From Actinomyces johnsonii (lineage in GTDB: Bacteria; Actinomycetota; Actinomycetes; Actinomycetales; Actinomycetaceae), in the NCBI RefSeq assembly GCF_006546835.1, contig NZ_VICB01000004.1:372001-436000 (forward strand): a DNA stretch of 64,000 nt, given 5' to 3'. Both the position numbers and the translations under genes were made by a program. How positions within the stretch are numbered: position 1 is the first letter of the stretch; each line of letters opens with the position of its first letter. This document shows positions 53,740 through 61,593 of this stretch, in pieces. Under the pieces are notes generated by a model that had not been told where the DNA came from, did not search any database, and saw nothing but the letters and a program-made list of their open reading frames with translations.

Positions 53740-54378
53740 ATGCAAGCGCCCTGCGTCACCGTTCTGTCCTACGGTTCCGGCAACGTCCGTTCGGCGGTAC
53801 GTGCCCTGGAGCGCGTCGGCGCCGAGGTTGCCCTGACCAGTGACCCCCATGAGGTGGTCGAGGCCGACGGCCTGGTCGTTCCTGGTGTCGGCGCCTTCGG
53901 CGCGGTAATGGATCAGCTCAGGGCGGTCGACGCCCCCCGCCTGATCGACCAGCGCCTGGCCGGGGGGCGCCCGGTCCTGGGAATCTGCGTGGGCATGCAG
54001 GTCATGTTCGAACGCTCCGAGGAGCACGGGACCGCGGAGGCGGGACTGGGGCAGTGGCCCGGAACCGTGACCAGGCTGAATGCCGACGTCGTCCCTCACA
54101 TGGGATGGAGCCGGGTCCGTCCGCCGCGGGACTCGGTGCTGTTCGACGGCGTTGACGACGAGCGCTTCTACTTCGTCCACTCCTACGCGGCCACTCGGGA
54201 TCCGGCAGCGCTGCTGGGTCCCGGCCCCACCCGGCCGCCCCGGGCCACCTGGGCGACGCACGGCCAGGACTTCATCGCCGCCGTCGAGAACGGGGCCCTG
54301 TGCGCCACGCAGTTCCATCCAGAGAAGTCCGGTGATGCGGGAGCGCAGCTCCTGCGCAACTGGTTGACAACCCTTTGA
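53740..54378 (+). CDS. hisH: Imidazole glycerol phosphate synthase glutaminase subunit HisH
   Basis: Class I glutamine amidotransferase that feeds ammonia to HisF. It has 212 aa from ATG 53740; the longer frame back to 53524 is not family-like. It shows [18 protein letters not shown], the nucleophile block [39 protein letters not shown] and the His/Glu pair block [21 protein letters not shown]. hisA follows after 39 bp. The synthase partner hisF is not in the window. Confidence 0.96.
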   Translation: MQAPCVTVLSYGSGNVRSAVRALERVGAEVALTSDPHEVVEADGLVVPGVGAFGAVMDQLRAVDAPRLIDQRLAGGRPVLGICVGMQVMFERSEEHGTAEAGLGQWPGTVTRLNADVVPHMGWSRVRPPRDSVLFDGVDDERFYFVHSYAATRDPAALLGPGPTRPPRATWATHGQDFIAAVENGALCATQFHPEKSGDAGAQLLRNWLTTL

Positions 54379-54417
54379 ACCCTTCCGAGCCCCCCACGAC
54401 CACCCCAGGAGAAACTT

Positions 54418-55170
54418 ATGCTCACCCTACTTCCCGCCGTCGACGTCGCCGATGGCAAGGCTGTCCGGCTCCTTCAGGGCGAGGTCGGCTCGGAGACCGA
54501 CTACGGCAGCCCCGTCGACGCCGCTCGGGACTGGGTGCGCGCCGGGGCCGAGTGGATCCACCTGGTGGACCTCGACGCGGCCTTCGGGCGAGGCTCCAAC
54601 TCTGAGCTGCTCTCGCGCATCGTCGGCGAGGTCGGTATCAAGGTGGAGCTCTCCGGGGGCATCCGCGACGATGCCTCGCTGGCCCGGGCGCTGGCCGCCG
54701 GCGCCGCCCGTGTCAACCTGGGCACGGCCGCGCTGGAGGACCCCGAGTGGACCGAGCGGGTCATCGCCGAGCACGGAGACAAGATCGCCGTCGGACTCGA
54801 CGTGCGCGGAACCACCCTGGCGGCCCGCGGCTGGACCAAAGAGGGCGGAGACCTGTGGGAGACCCTCGAACGGCTCAACTCCGCCGGATGCGCGCGCTAT
54901 GTCGTCACCGACGTCACCCGTGACGGCACCCTGAGCGGTCCCAACACCGCGCTGCTCACCGAGGTCTGTCAGCGCAGCCCGGCGCCGGTCGTCGCCTCGG
55001 GCGGCATCGCCCACCTCGACGACCTCATCGCCCTGCGGCGCCTGACTCCGCTCGGTCTGGAGGGGGCCATCGTCGGCAAGGCGCTCTACAACGGAAACTT
55101 CACCCTCCAGGAGGCGCTGGCTGTGGCTGGCGACGAGGAGGCGCGCGAGCCGTCCAAGGCGCGGATCTGA
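54418..55170 (+). CDS. priA: Phosphoribosyl isomerase (HisA / PriA type)
   Basis: (Beta-alpha)8 barrel isomerase of ProFAR; in many Actinomycetota this enzyme (PriA) also does the TrpF step of tryptophan synthesis. The 250-aa protein has [83 protein letters not shown] and [14 protein letters not shown]. Layout and loop sequences fit PriA; dual activity is inferred, since whether a separate trpF exists cannot be seen. CAGGAGAAA precedes the ATG. Confidence 0.93.
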   Translation: MLTLLPAVDVADGKAVRLLQGEVGSETDYGSPVDAARDWVRAGAEWIHLVDLDAAFGRGSNSELLSRIVGEVGIKVELSGGIRDDASLARALAAGAARVNLGTAALEDPEWTERVIAEHGDKIAVGLDVRGTTLAARGWTKEGGDLWETLERLNSAGCARYVVTDVTRDGTLSGPNTALLTEVCQRSPAPVVASGGIAHLDDLIALRRLTPLGLEGAIVGKALYNGNFTLQEALAVAGDEEAREPSKARI

Positions 55171-55212
55171 CAGCGAACAAGCGGCGGGCGGGAGCGCAGC
55201 GTCCCGTGGTGC

Positions 55213-56505
55213 CTACCGGCGCCCCGTGCCGTCTGGTCGGCGCCAGTGCCTGATGATTCCGCGCAGCGCGGTGGCGAAAACGACGCCGGTGGCCGCCAGG
55301 TAGGGGCCGTAGTGCTGGCGGGTGATCGGTCCCAGCGGCTTGCCCAACGTCTTGACGATGGCGGTGGAGGCCGCCATACGCGCAGCCCGTTCCCCGGCTG
55401 CGTGGATGACGACCGCGGGTAGAGGCTGGTTCCGGCGGCCGGATTCGGCGGCGAAGAGCTTCACCGGGATCCCGGTCAGCGCCTGCTTCCAGTAGCCGGA
55501 CGGGCCCCGGCTCAGGTAGCGGGAGGTGGCCGTCCTCATCGCCGGCGTGGTCCACGGCGCGGGCGGGCGGTGCCCGGCCCGAGTGAGCAGATGGGTGACC
55601 GCCACCCCGGTGACCGAACCCGCCACGACCAGTCCCGCGCGGCGCCACATCCGCTCGGGATGGGTCAGCCCCAGCCACACCTGGCTCATCTCCGCCATGA
55701 TCGGGAAGGAGATGGCCTCGGTCATGCCCCAGACGAACATGACGGCGTCCCCCCGACCACCGTCCATCGCGGTGTGCAGGACAGTGAAGATGTCCGAAAC
55801 CGGCTCGGGCCTGCGGGGACGCTGGAGCATCTCCACGATCTGATCTCGTGCCTGATCGCTGACGCCCTCCACGTCGTCGCTGGGGGCGATCGGCTCGCCG
55901 ACGCGCACCTCGACGGGGGAGTAACGTGGCAGGCCGCCCTTCTTCGGCATCATCTCCCGCGTCCCCACCAGCGCGACCGGTAGCACGGGGATGCCGAAGT
56001 CACGGGCGAGCCGGGCGGCCCCGGAGTGGAAACGGCCCATCTTCCCGTCCGTGGAGCGGGTGCCCTCGGGGAAGATGAGGATGCTCATGGATTCGGCTAC
56101 CCGGTTGGCCAGAGTTCCTCGCAGTTCCTCGTACGCGCCCTCGCCGTCGCGCCGTACCGGGTAGGCGCCCAGCAGACCCCGGGCCACGAGGCGACGCGAC
56201 CGACGGGTGAACCAGTAGTCCTGGGCGGCCACCGTCACCACCCGCATGAGGGTGGGGGAGGCGCTCATCATGGCGATCGTGTCCGCGTGGGAGCCGTGGT
56301 TGGCGACGACGACGTAGGGGCCGTCGGTCTCGAACTCGCCCTCGACATGCACGCCCCCGAACGGGGCGATGATGGCGGACCAGAAGCGCTGACGCAGCAC
56401 CGCCCGCCAAGTGACCTTCTGAGGCGTTCGTACGATCGATCGCAGACGGCGCCCGGCTGAGGCGATCTCGGCCGGACCCGGCATCGGGAGCATCTGACGC
56501 GGCAT
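55213..56505 (-). CDS. PlsC-like 1-acylglycerol-3-phosphate O-acyltransferase
   Basis: Membrane-associated acyltransferase of phospholipid synthesis. It is 430 aa from ATG 56505, with GGAAAGG 8 nt upstream. Acyltransferase motifs: HGSHAD (the HX4D catalytic motif) in VVVANHGSHADTIAMM, the Arg block YPVRRDGEGAYEELR, FPEGTRSTDGKMG and PVLPVALVG. After the ~230-residue catalytic domain there is a ~190-residue C-terminal part with two hydrophobic stretches (AGLVVAGSVTGVAVTHLL, GPYLAATGVVFATALRGI) and no recognised motif; this extension is not usual for PlsC. It is the third gene of the lipid operon. Confidence 0.85.
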   Translation of the reverse strand: MPRQMLPMPGPAEIASAGRRLRSIVRTPQKVTWRAVLRQRFWSAIIAPFGGVHVEGEFETDGPYVVVANHGSHADTIAMMSASPTLMRVVTVAAQDYWFTRRSRRLVARGLLGAYPVRRDGEGAYEELRGTLANRVAESMSILIFPEGTRSTDGKMGRFHSGAARLARDFGIPVLPVALVGTREMMPKKGGLPRYSPVEVRVGEPIAPSDDVEGVSDQARDQIVEMLQRPRRPEPVSDIFTVLHTAMDGGRGDAVMFVWGMTEAISFPIMAEMSQVWLGLTHPERMWRRAGLVVAGSVTGVAVTHLLTRAGHRPPAPWTTPAMRTATSRYLSRGPSGYWKQALTGIPVKLFAAESGRRNQPLPAVVIHAAGERAARMAASTAIVKTLGKPLGPITRQHYGPYLAATGVVFATALRGIIRHWRRPDGTGRR

Positions 56506-56612
56506 CGGGGCTACCTTTCCGTAGACGTGTCCTAGGTGTACGGGCGATGGAGAGGATGAGGCGGACAGAGAAGGCGCTGACCGGTTCGGACACCGGGCGG
56601 GACGTGACACGA

Positions 56613-57548
56613 TCATCCCAGAACGGCGGCCAGAGGCAGAACCAGCAGCAGGGAGTCGACCCGGTCCAGGAGCCCCCCGAATCCGGGCAGCCAGGCGCCG
56701 GCGTCCTTGACCCCGGCGGTCCGTTTGACAAGGGACTCCAGAAGGTCTCCCAGGACTCCCCCCAGACCGACGGCGATCACCAGGCCGGGTGTGATGTGGC
56801 CCAGCAGGGTGAGGATAAGCGCGGCCCCGACGACGGCGCCGACCAGTCCTCCGAGCGTCTTGTTCGGGGACAGGGGAGACAGCGGGCGGCGCGCCCAGGC
56901 CATGGGGCGCAGGAAGGTCCCGCCGGCCCACGCGGCCACGTCAGCGGCTGCCGCTGCGAAGGCGATGAGGAAGGCGTTATGCCACAGGACCACGAGATGC
57001 GCCAAGGACCAGGGAATCCAGATCGAGGAAAAACCTGCGACCGTCGCCCTCCTCAGGCCGTGCTCGATGTCTCCGGCCAACACTGCCGGCACGGCGCACA
57101 CGAGCACCATGAGCGGGGCCAGGGCCATGAGGCCCGGACGCAACCACGCGGCCAGCGGATAGGCCGCTGCCAGTACCGCCAGTATGGTGGTCTCCACCCT
57201 CGGCAGGCCGGTGAGCCGGGAGAGCTCACGAACAGCCTGAAGACCCAGGGCGGCGGCGAGCAGCGCCGTCGTCCCCCTGCCGACCCAGATCGGGATCCCG
57301 ACCGCAGGGATGATGACGGCCCACGTAGTCCAGCGACGGCGCAGCTCCGCCTTGCGCGACAGGGCCACGCCGATGCCGGCCAGAAGCAGGATCGTCACGG
57401 CCGTGGCCGCGAGGAACACAGCTCGGCCGGTGAGGACCCACCCGGCCCCGGGAACGGTGATGGTCCACGAACGGCTACCGCCCAGGAGCCAGCCGATCGC
57501 CCCTCCAGACGCCTCGTTCCCGATCCAGGCGCCGACTGCGGCTGTCAC
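56613..57548 (-). CDS. CdsA-like phosphatidate cytidylyltransferase
   Basis: Makes CDP-diacylglycerol from phosphatidate and CTP in the membrane. The 311-aa polytopic protein has the family signature near its C-terminus (SPNKTLGGLVGAVVGAAL, then GDLLESLVKRTAGVKDAG ... GGLLDRVDSLL), including the Asp/Lys residues of the CTP site. About eight membrane segments. ATGA overlap with the upstream CDP-alcohol phosphatidyltransferase-like gene shows coupling. It may be a paralogue rather than the housekeeping CdsA, given its partners. Confidence 0.88.
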   Translation of the reverse strand: MTAAVGAWIGNEASGGAIGWLLGGSRSWTITVPGAGWVLTGRAVFLAATAVTILLLAGIGVALSRKAELRRRWTTWAVIIPAVGIPIWVGRGTTALLAAALGLQAVRELSRLTGLPRVETTILAVLAAAYPLAAWLRPGLMALAPLMVLVCAVPAVLAGDIEHGLRRATVAGFSSIWIPWSLAHLVVLWHNAFLIAFAAAAADVAAWAGGTFLRPMAWARRPLSPLSPNKTLGGLVGAVVGAALILTLLGHITPGLVIAVGLGGVLGDLLESLVKRTAGVKDAGAWLPGFGGLLDRVDSLLLVLPLAAVLG

Positions 57549-58243
57549 GACCCCTCCCCTCGGTCGTCGCCGCCCTCGGGGGCGTTACGGCCGATGCGGG
57601 CGATGTCCTGCGGCGGTGGCGGGGCCATGGTGTCGGCCATCGCCGGGCCGCTGCGTCCCGCCAGTGCCCCGGCGGTGCGTGCCAACCGGACGCAGGCCGT
57701 CACCACGGAACCCGCGATAACGATCCAGGCGACGATCGCCAAGTACTGGGGCAAAGCCGCGGCCACCACTGCCGCCAGGCACCTCTCGGTCTTGCCGAAC
57801 GGCCCGCCGTTGAGCCTGGCGGCGCCTGCGCCCGCAGCGGCCAGGGAAACGAAGGTCGGCAGCATCGCCGCCGCCAGGGCGATGAGAAGCAGGTGGACCG
57901 TGGCGGCGGAGGAGCCCGTGCGCAGGGCGAGACCCACCAATCCGGCCATGATGAGGAGATCGGACACCCGGTCCCCAATCTCATTGAGGACAAAGCCGAA
58001 CGGCCGCGACACGCCGCGCGCCCTGGCAACGGCGCCGTCCAGGTTCGCCCCGCCGAGCCGGGCCGCCAGCAGGATGAAGGCCAGGGGCCACCAACCCATG
58101 ACCAGCGCCCCACAACCCAGCGCTGCGGCGACAACGCCGACGGCAGTCCACACGTCGGGGGAGATGCCGCGGCGCACCGATGCCCGGATGATGACTCCCA
58201 GGCGGCGGGTGTACCAGTACTTCAACGAGTAGAGCGATATCAC
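57545..58243 (-). CDS. CDP-alcohol phosphatidyltransferase-like protein with altered catalytic motif
   Basis: Polytopic protein of 232 aa in the CDP-alcohol phosphatidyltransferase fold. The motif region reads GGANLDGAVARARGV and RPFGFVLNEIGDRVSD. Against the family pattern D(x)2DG(x)2AR(x)8G(x)3D(x)3D, the first Asp is Ala and the third is Asn, while DG, AR, G and the last Asp remain. Since the first and third Asp help bind the catalytic metals, the usual reaction may be lost or changed. It is followed by cdsA-like and plsC-like genes, the same three families found together in E. coli ynbABC. Confidence 0.78.
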   Translation of the reverse strand: MISLYSLKYWYTRRLGVIIRASVRRGISPDVWTAVGVVAAALGCGALVMGWWPLAFILLAARLGGANLDGAVARARGVSRPFGFVLNEIGDRVSDLLIMAGLVGLALRTGSSAATVHLLLIALAAAMLPTFVSLAAAGAGAARLNGGPFGKTERCLAAVVAAALPQYLAIVAWIVIAGSVVTACVRLARTAGALAGRSGPAMADTMAPPPPQDIARIGRNAPEGGDDRGEGS

Positions 58244-58329
58244 TGCAACAGGCTATCGGCCCGGCCCCTCGAAATTGCGCGATTGGTCCGGAACGCGCTG
58301 GGGAGTAATACCCCTGCGCCCAGACGCGC

Positions 58330-58335
58330 TACGGT
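58330..58335 (+). promoter_or_regulatory. Candidate -10 (TACGGT) for leaderless sseB-like mRNA
   Basis: TACGGT ends 7 nt before ATG 58343, with no ribosome-binding site between. The 58244-58342 gap is divergent and also serves the lipid operon. Confidence 0.45.
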
Positions 58336-58342
58336 GTGCGCT

Positions 58343-59197
58343 ATGAGCAGGTCCTCGGAGACTTCGGATACCCGGGCGCCGGACCCTCGGCCCGAGGCAG
58401 TGCCCCACGTGGCCGCGGCCATAGCGGCCCGGGCCAAGCTGGAGCGTCTTCTATCCGCTCCCTCGCCCTTCGCCGGTGACGACGGGACGATCCGCCCGGA
58501 GGTCGGTGCGGCGCTGGAAGCCACCGATCTGCCTCGGCACGACTACCTCGACCGGCTGTGGGCGGCGCTCGCCGGGGGGCGGCTGATCGTGCCCGTCGCC
58601 GCTCACGCCCTGCCCGACCGCTCGATGCCGAGCGGCCCGCAGGCCGTGAGCCTGCCGCGGGGCGTCTCGCACGGGAGTCCGACCCACGAGGTGCACACCG
58701 CCGATGCCTGCCAGGACGCGGCGACCCTGGCGGTGAGCCTGCCCGACGGACATATCGCCCTCCCGGTCTTCACCAGCGCCGAGGCGATGAACCGATGGCG
58801 CAGCGACGTGCGCCCCGTGCCGGTCTCGCCCGAACGGGCGGCTCAGGTGGCCTGCCTGTCCACCGACCAGCTGTGGGTGCTCGACCCCGGCAGCCGGGAC
58901 TTGCGTCTGCCGCGCCCCGCTGTCGTGGCACTGGCCGGGGGAGAGCAGTGGGTGCCCTCCTGGCGCAATGAGCCGGTTCAGGCCGAGGTGCGCGCCCAGC
59001 TCGAGGGGGTCGACGGCGTCACCGGCGTGGCCTTCGGACCGGGTGAGGACGCCGAGCTGCGGGTCTTCATCCGCATCGACGCCGCGGGTGGGCGGGCCGA
59101 CGTGGCCCGGAGTCTGGAGGGGTGTCAGCACGTCATGGTCAACCCGGCCTGGGGCGACCTCATCGACACCGTGGAGCTGTGCCCTCTGCCGGCCTGA
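58343..59197 (+). CDS. SseB family protein
   Basis: A 284-aa soluble protein from ATG 58343. It has an N-terminal SseB domain: the DYLDRLWAALAGGRLIVPVAA start, DGHIALPVFTSAEAMNRW, and VWVLDPGS-type strand (here LWVLDPGSRDLRLPRPAV). The C-terminal ~90 residues have an SseB_C-like layout (AEVRAQLEGVDGVTGVAFGPGEDAELRVFIRID). Actinobacterial SseB proteins commonly sit just upstream of infC, as here; their function is not known. Confidence 0.85.
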   Translation: MSRSSETSDTRAPDPRPEAVPHVAAAIAARAKLERLLSAPSPFAGDDGTIRPEVGAALEATDLPRHDYLDRLWAALAGGRLIVPVAAHALPDRSMPSGPQAVSLPRGVSHGSPTHEVHTADACQDAATLAVSLPDGHIALPVFTSAEAMNRWRSDVRPVPVSPERAAQVACLSTDQLWVLDPGSRDLRLPRPAVVALAGGEQWVPSWRNEPVQAEVRAQLEGVDGVTGVAFGPGEDAELRVFIRIDAAGGRADVARSLEGCQHVMVNPAWGDLIDTVELCPLPA

Positions 59198-59222
59198 TCC
59201 GGCTTCCCCGCAGCCTTAAGCG

Positions 59223-59240
59223 ACGACGTCGGAACGTCGT
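59223..59240. terminator. Small bidirectional terminator hairpin
   Basis: ACGACGT-CGGA-ACGTCGT, a perfect 7-bp stem between the convergent sseB-like gene and the small gene at 59240-59557. Confidence 0.5.
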
Positions 59241-59557
59241 TAGGGGCGTTGCAGAATCGTGGCGCTCCACTGCTCGACCTGGCCGTAGTGGTCCTCTAAG
59301 GGACCGGCCACCTGGTCGAATCGGGCCACCACCTCGCGCAGTGCCCGCGCGTTGTCGTCACGTCCGTCATCCTGCGCGATGCGGGCGGCGGCCTCCGCGA
59401 CCGCCCGCACCTGGGCCAGGTCCCGAGTGGAGACCGTTACCCGGCCGGGACCCGGGTCCCTAGTGGTGCTCCAGTCTGCACCCGCCTGGCGGGACGGGGT
59501 GGGGCCGCTGCCGGGTTCGCCGTGCGGGTCTGAGGCCCTTACACTGTTCCATTCCAT
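59240..59557 (-). CDS. Small hypothetical protein
   Basis: A 105-aa protein, not recognised. It starts MEWNSVRASDPHGEPGS; after a Gly/Pro/Ser N-terminus of ~45 residues comes a helical, charged part (STRDLAQVRAVAEAAARIAQDDGRDDNARALREVVARFDQVAGPLEDHYGQVEQW). There is no membrane segment or signal. TACGCT (59566-59571 on this strand) ends 8 nt before the ATG, which supports this start over the longer frame to 59635 and again implies leaderless translation. Confidence 0.55.
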   Translation of the reverse strand: MEWNSVRASDPHGEPGSGPTPSRQAGADWSTTRDPGPGRVTVSTRDLAQVRAVAEAAARIAQDDGRDDNARALREVVARFDQVAGPLEDHYGQVEQWSATILQRP

Positions 59558-59641
59558 GACGAGGGAGCGTAGGGCATCAGAATCGACCCGGCTACCGAAT
59601 TGACGTGTGCCGAATAGTACCGGCGCGCACCGCATCTCATG

Positions 59642-59666
59642 GCCCTACGAGCGGCGCTCGTAGGGC
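59642..59666. other. Orphan perfect hairpin
   Basis: GCCCTACGAGC-GGC-GCTCGTAGGGC, an 11-bp perfect stem in the 540-bp divergent gap 59558-60097. No gene ends next to it on either strand. It could terminate an unseen small RNA or be a structured leader part. Confidence 0.5.
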
Positions 59667-59865
59667 TCTGGCCCCGGCGCCCATCGTCTGCGCCGTCGCA
59701 GCGCCGACGACGACGGTACTTGGGATCCAGGCCGCCGCCTGCGCCATCGTCCTCCTGCGGGGGAGTTGAACGAACCAATGGGCCTCCTGATCTCCGGTCA
59801 GCCTCGTACGTGGGAGGACTCACGCCGACGGCGTCGTCTGCGCCTGGGAACCGCGCCGACGTCCT

Positions 59866-59873
59866 GGTATCAT
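59866..59873 (+). promoter_or_regulatory. Extended -10 promoter for the infC operon
   Basis: GGTATCAT holds the -10 hexamer TATCAT (59868-59873), with a TGG just before it (extended -10, TGn). Transcription would start near 59880, giving a ~218-nt leader before infC. Confidence 0.45.
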
Positions 59874-59879
59874 TCGTCA

Positions 59880-60097
59880 CTGACCAACCGGGGTTCGCCC
59901 CGGTGCGCAAGCGGAGCGATCCCACCTTGGTTCCTTCACGGGAATCGGGTTCATGCAAGGGCTGCGAGCCCTTCACGGTCGTCTCTCGGCTCCGGCCGGG
60001 AGAGGGTCGTGCTCTTCACGAGGCCTCCGACCTGCGCGGCAGGGACGGGGGCCTTTCCCGTTCCGCAACCATCCGTGACTCAGAGTGAGGAACCGAC
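59880..60097 (+). ncRNA. Structured infC-rpmI-rplT leader
   Basis: The predicted leader has ACCGGGG-TTCG-CCCCGGT (59887-59904), a very stable UUCG-loop hairpin at the 5' end. AAGGGCT-GCG-AGCCCTT (59957-59973) follows. A longer imperfect CTCTCGGC/GCCGGGAGAG hairpin lies around 59983-60009. A final GGGACGGG...TTTCCCGTTCC element (60040-60065) could act as an attenuator. Leaders before infC-rpmI-rplT often mediate control by L20, but no known L20-leader consensus could be matched here. Confidence 0.45.
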
Positions 60098-60742
60098 ATC
60101 AGCGAGCCCCGTATCAACGAACGGATCCGCGTTCCCGAAGTGCGTCTCGTCGGCCCCAGCGGCGAGCAGGTCGGCGTCGTCCGCGTGGAGGACGCCCTGC
60201 GTCTGGCCGAGGAGGCCGACCTCGACCTGGTCGAGGTCGCCCCCGACGCCCGCCCTCCGGTGTGCAAGCTCATGGACTACGGCAAGTTCAAGTACGAGTC
60301 GGCCATGAAGGCGCGCGACGCGCGACGGAACCAGGCAAACACCCAGCTCAAGGAGATCCAGTTCCGCCCTAAGATCGATGAGCACGACTACGCCACCAAA
60401 CGCGGCCACGTCGAGCGATTCCTCAAGGGCGGGGACAAGGTCAAATGCATCGTCCGTTTCCGCGGCCGCGAGCAGTCCCGGCCCGAACTCGGGATCAGGC
60501 TCCTCCAGGGCCTGGCCGAGGAGATGGCCGAGCTGGGCACCATCGAGTCCCACCCCCGCCAGGACGGCCGCAACATGGTGATGGTCCTGGCCCCGGTCCG
60601 CAAGAAGGCCGAGGTCAAGTCCGACCAGCGCCGCCGCCGCGAGGAAGCCCGTGCCGCCCGCCGTGCCGAGAAGCACGCCGGCCGGACGCCCAAGGGTACC
60701 AAGGTCGCGGCGGGCGGGGAGCCCACCGGCGAGAACGCCTGA
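60098..60742 (+). CDS. infC: Translation initiation factor IF-3, ATC start codon
   Basis: Binds the 30S subunit and checks start-codon/initiator-tRNA pairing. From ATC 60098 the protein is 214 aa and begins with the family's N-terminal stretch [21 protein letters not shown]; it continues [27 protein letters not shown], the [25 protein letters not shown] linker and the C-domain through MVMVLAP, with a basic tail. GAGTGAGG ends 7 nt before the ATC. An in-frame TGA at 60086-60088 rules out any start further upstream, and the next GTG (60140) would cut conserved residues. infC heads infC-rpmI-rplT. Confidence 0.95.
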   Translation: MSEPRINERIRVPEVRLVGPSGEQVGVVRVEDALRLAEEADLDLVEVAPDARPPVCKLMDYGKFKYESAMKARDARRNQANTQLKEIQFRPKIDEHDYATKRGHVERFLKGGDKVKCIVRFRGREQSRPELGIRLLQGLAEEMAELGTIESHPRQDGRNMVMVLAPVRKKAEVKSDQRRRREEARAARRAEKHAGRTPKGTKVAAGGEPTGENA

Positions 60743-60867
60743 GAGCGCTCCACACGGCGCCTCGACAACTCACCTGACACCCAAGACCCACCCCCTCGCC
60801 ACCGTGAGCGGGGTCCGCAGTCCCGGCGACCACCCGTCTGCCAGGGACCGAGAAGAGGAAATTACCC

Positions 60868-61062
60868 ATGCCGAAGAACAAGACGCACTCCGGTGCCAAG
60901 AAGCGCTTCCGGGTCACCGGCAGCGGCAAGCTCATGCGCGAGCAGGCCAACAAGCGCCACCTGCTGGAGGTCAAGTCCTCCCGCCGCAAGCGCAAGCTGT
61001 CCCAGGACCAGCCGGTCGCCCCGGCCGACGTCCGCCAGGTCAAGAAGCTGCTCGGTCGCTGA
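60868..61062 (+). CDS. rpmI: 50S ribosomal protein L35
   Basis: Ribosomal large-subunit protein of 64 aa with the family core [20 protein letters not shown] and [26 protein letters not shown] precedes the ATG. It lies 125 bp after infC and 27 bp before rplT in the classic infC-rpmI-rplT order. Confidence 0.98.
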   Translation: MPKNKTHSGAKKRFRVTGSGKLMREQANKRHLLEVKSSRRKRKLSQDQPVAPADVRQVKKLLGR

Positions 61063-61089
61063 CCGCCCAACCCACCAAGGAGTCTCACC

Positions 61090-61470
61090 ATGGCACGTGT
61101 GAAGCGGGCTGTTAACGCCCAGAAGAAGCGTCGTTCCGTTCTCGAGAAGGCCTCGGGCTACCGCGGCCAGCGCTCGCGCCTCTACCGCAAGGCCAAGGAG
61201 CAGGTCACCCACTCCGGCGTCTACGCCTTCCGCGACCGTCGCGCCCGCAAGGGCGACTTCCGTCGCCTGTGGATCCAGCGCATCAACGCCGCCGCCCGCG
61301 CCGAGGGCCTGACCTACAACCGTTTCATCCAGGGGCTCGGCCTGGCCGGCGTGGAGATCGACCGCCGCATGCTCGCCGAGCTGGCCGTCAACGAGCCAGG
61401 GGGCTTCAAGGCCCTCGTGGAGGTCGCCCGCAAGGCCCTGCCCGAGGACGTCAACGCCCCCAAGGCCTGA
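61090..61470 (+). CDS. rplT: 50S ribosomal protein L20
   Basis: Early-assembly large-subunit protein and, in many bacteria, repressor of its own operon. The 126-aa protein has [52 protein letters not shown] and [26 protein letters not shown] precedes the ATG. Confidence 0.98.
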   Translation: MARVKRAVNAQKKRRSVLEKASGYRGQRSRLYRKAKEQVTHSGVYAFRDRRARKGDFRRLWIQRINAAARAEGLTYNRFIQGLGLAGVEIDRRMLAELAVNEPGGFKALVEVARKALPEDVNAPKA

Positions 61471-61513
61471 ATCATTAGCGCACTCGGGCGCAGGCCCCAC
61501 TGACGCACAGACG

Positions 61514-61560
61514 CCGAGTCCTCGTCACATGCCCTGAACCGGTTTGTGGCGAGGACTCGG
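61514..61560 (+). terminator. Terminator hairpin after rplT
   Basis: CCGAGTCCTCG (61514-61524) pairs perfectly with CGAGGACTCGG (61550-61560), and an inner CACA/TGTG extends the stem around a ~15-nt loop. It ends 21 bp before the -10 of the next gene. Confidence 0.65.
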
Positions 61561-61581
61561 TGTTCCCGCCGATGGCTCACG

Positions 61582-61587
61582 TAGGCT
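61582..61587 (+). promoter_or_regulatory. Candidate -10 (TAGGCT) for leaderless methyltransferase mRNA
   Basis: TAGGCT ends 6 nt before ATG 61594, with no ribosome-binding site between. Confidence 0.5.
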
Positions 61588-61593
61588 GAACCC

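Noticed and set aside
59887-59904. GGGGTTCGCCCC resembling a tRNA T-arm
   Set aside because: No acceptor, D or anticodon arms can be built around it; it is an isolated UUCG hairpin in the infC leader.
59639-60088. 149-codon plus-strand open frame upstream of infC
   Set aside because: It starts inside a perfect hairpin, is Arg/Pro/Ser-rich, crosses the infC promoter and leader and has no ribosome site. Its stop codon is only useful as proof that infC cannot start further upstream.
60140-60742. GTG 60140 as infC start
   Set aside because: It would remove the conserved [11 protein letters not shown] stretch and lacks a ribosome site; ATC 60098 is well placed.
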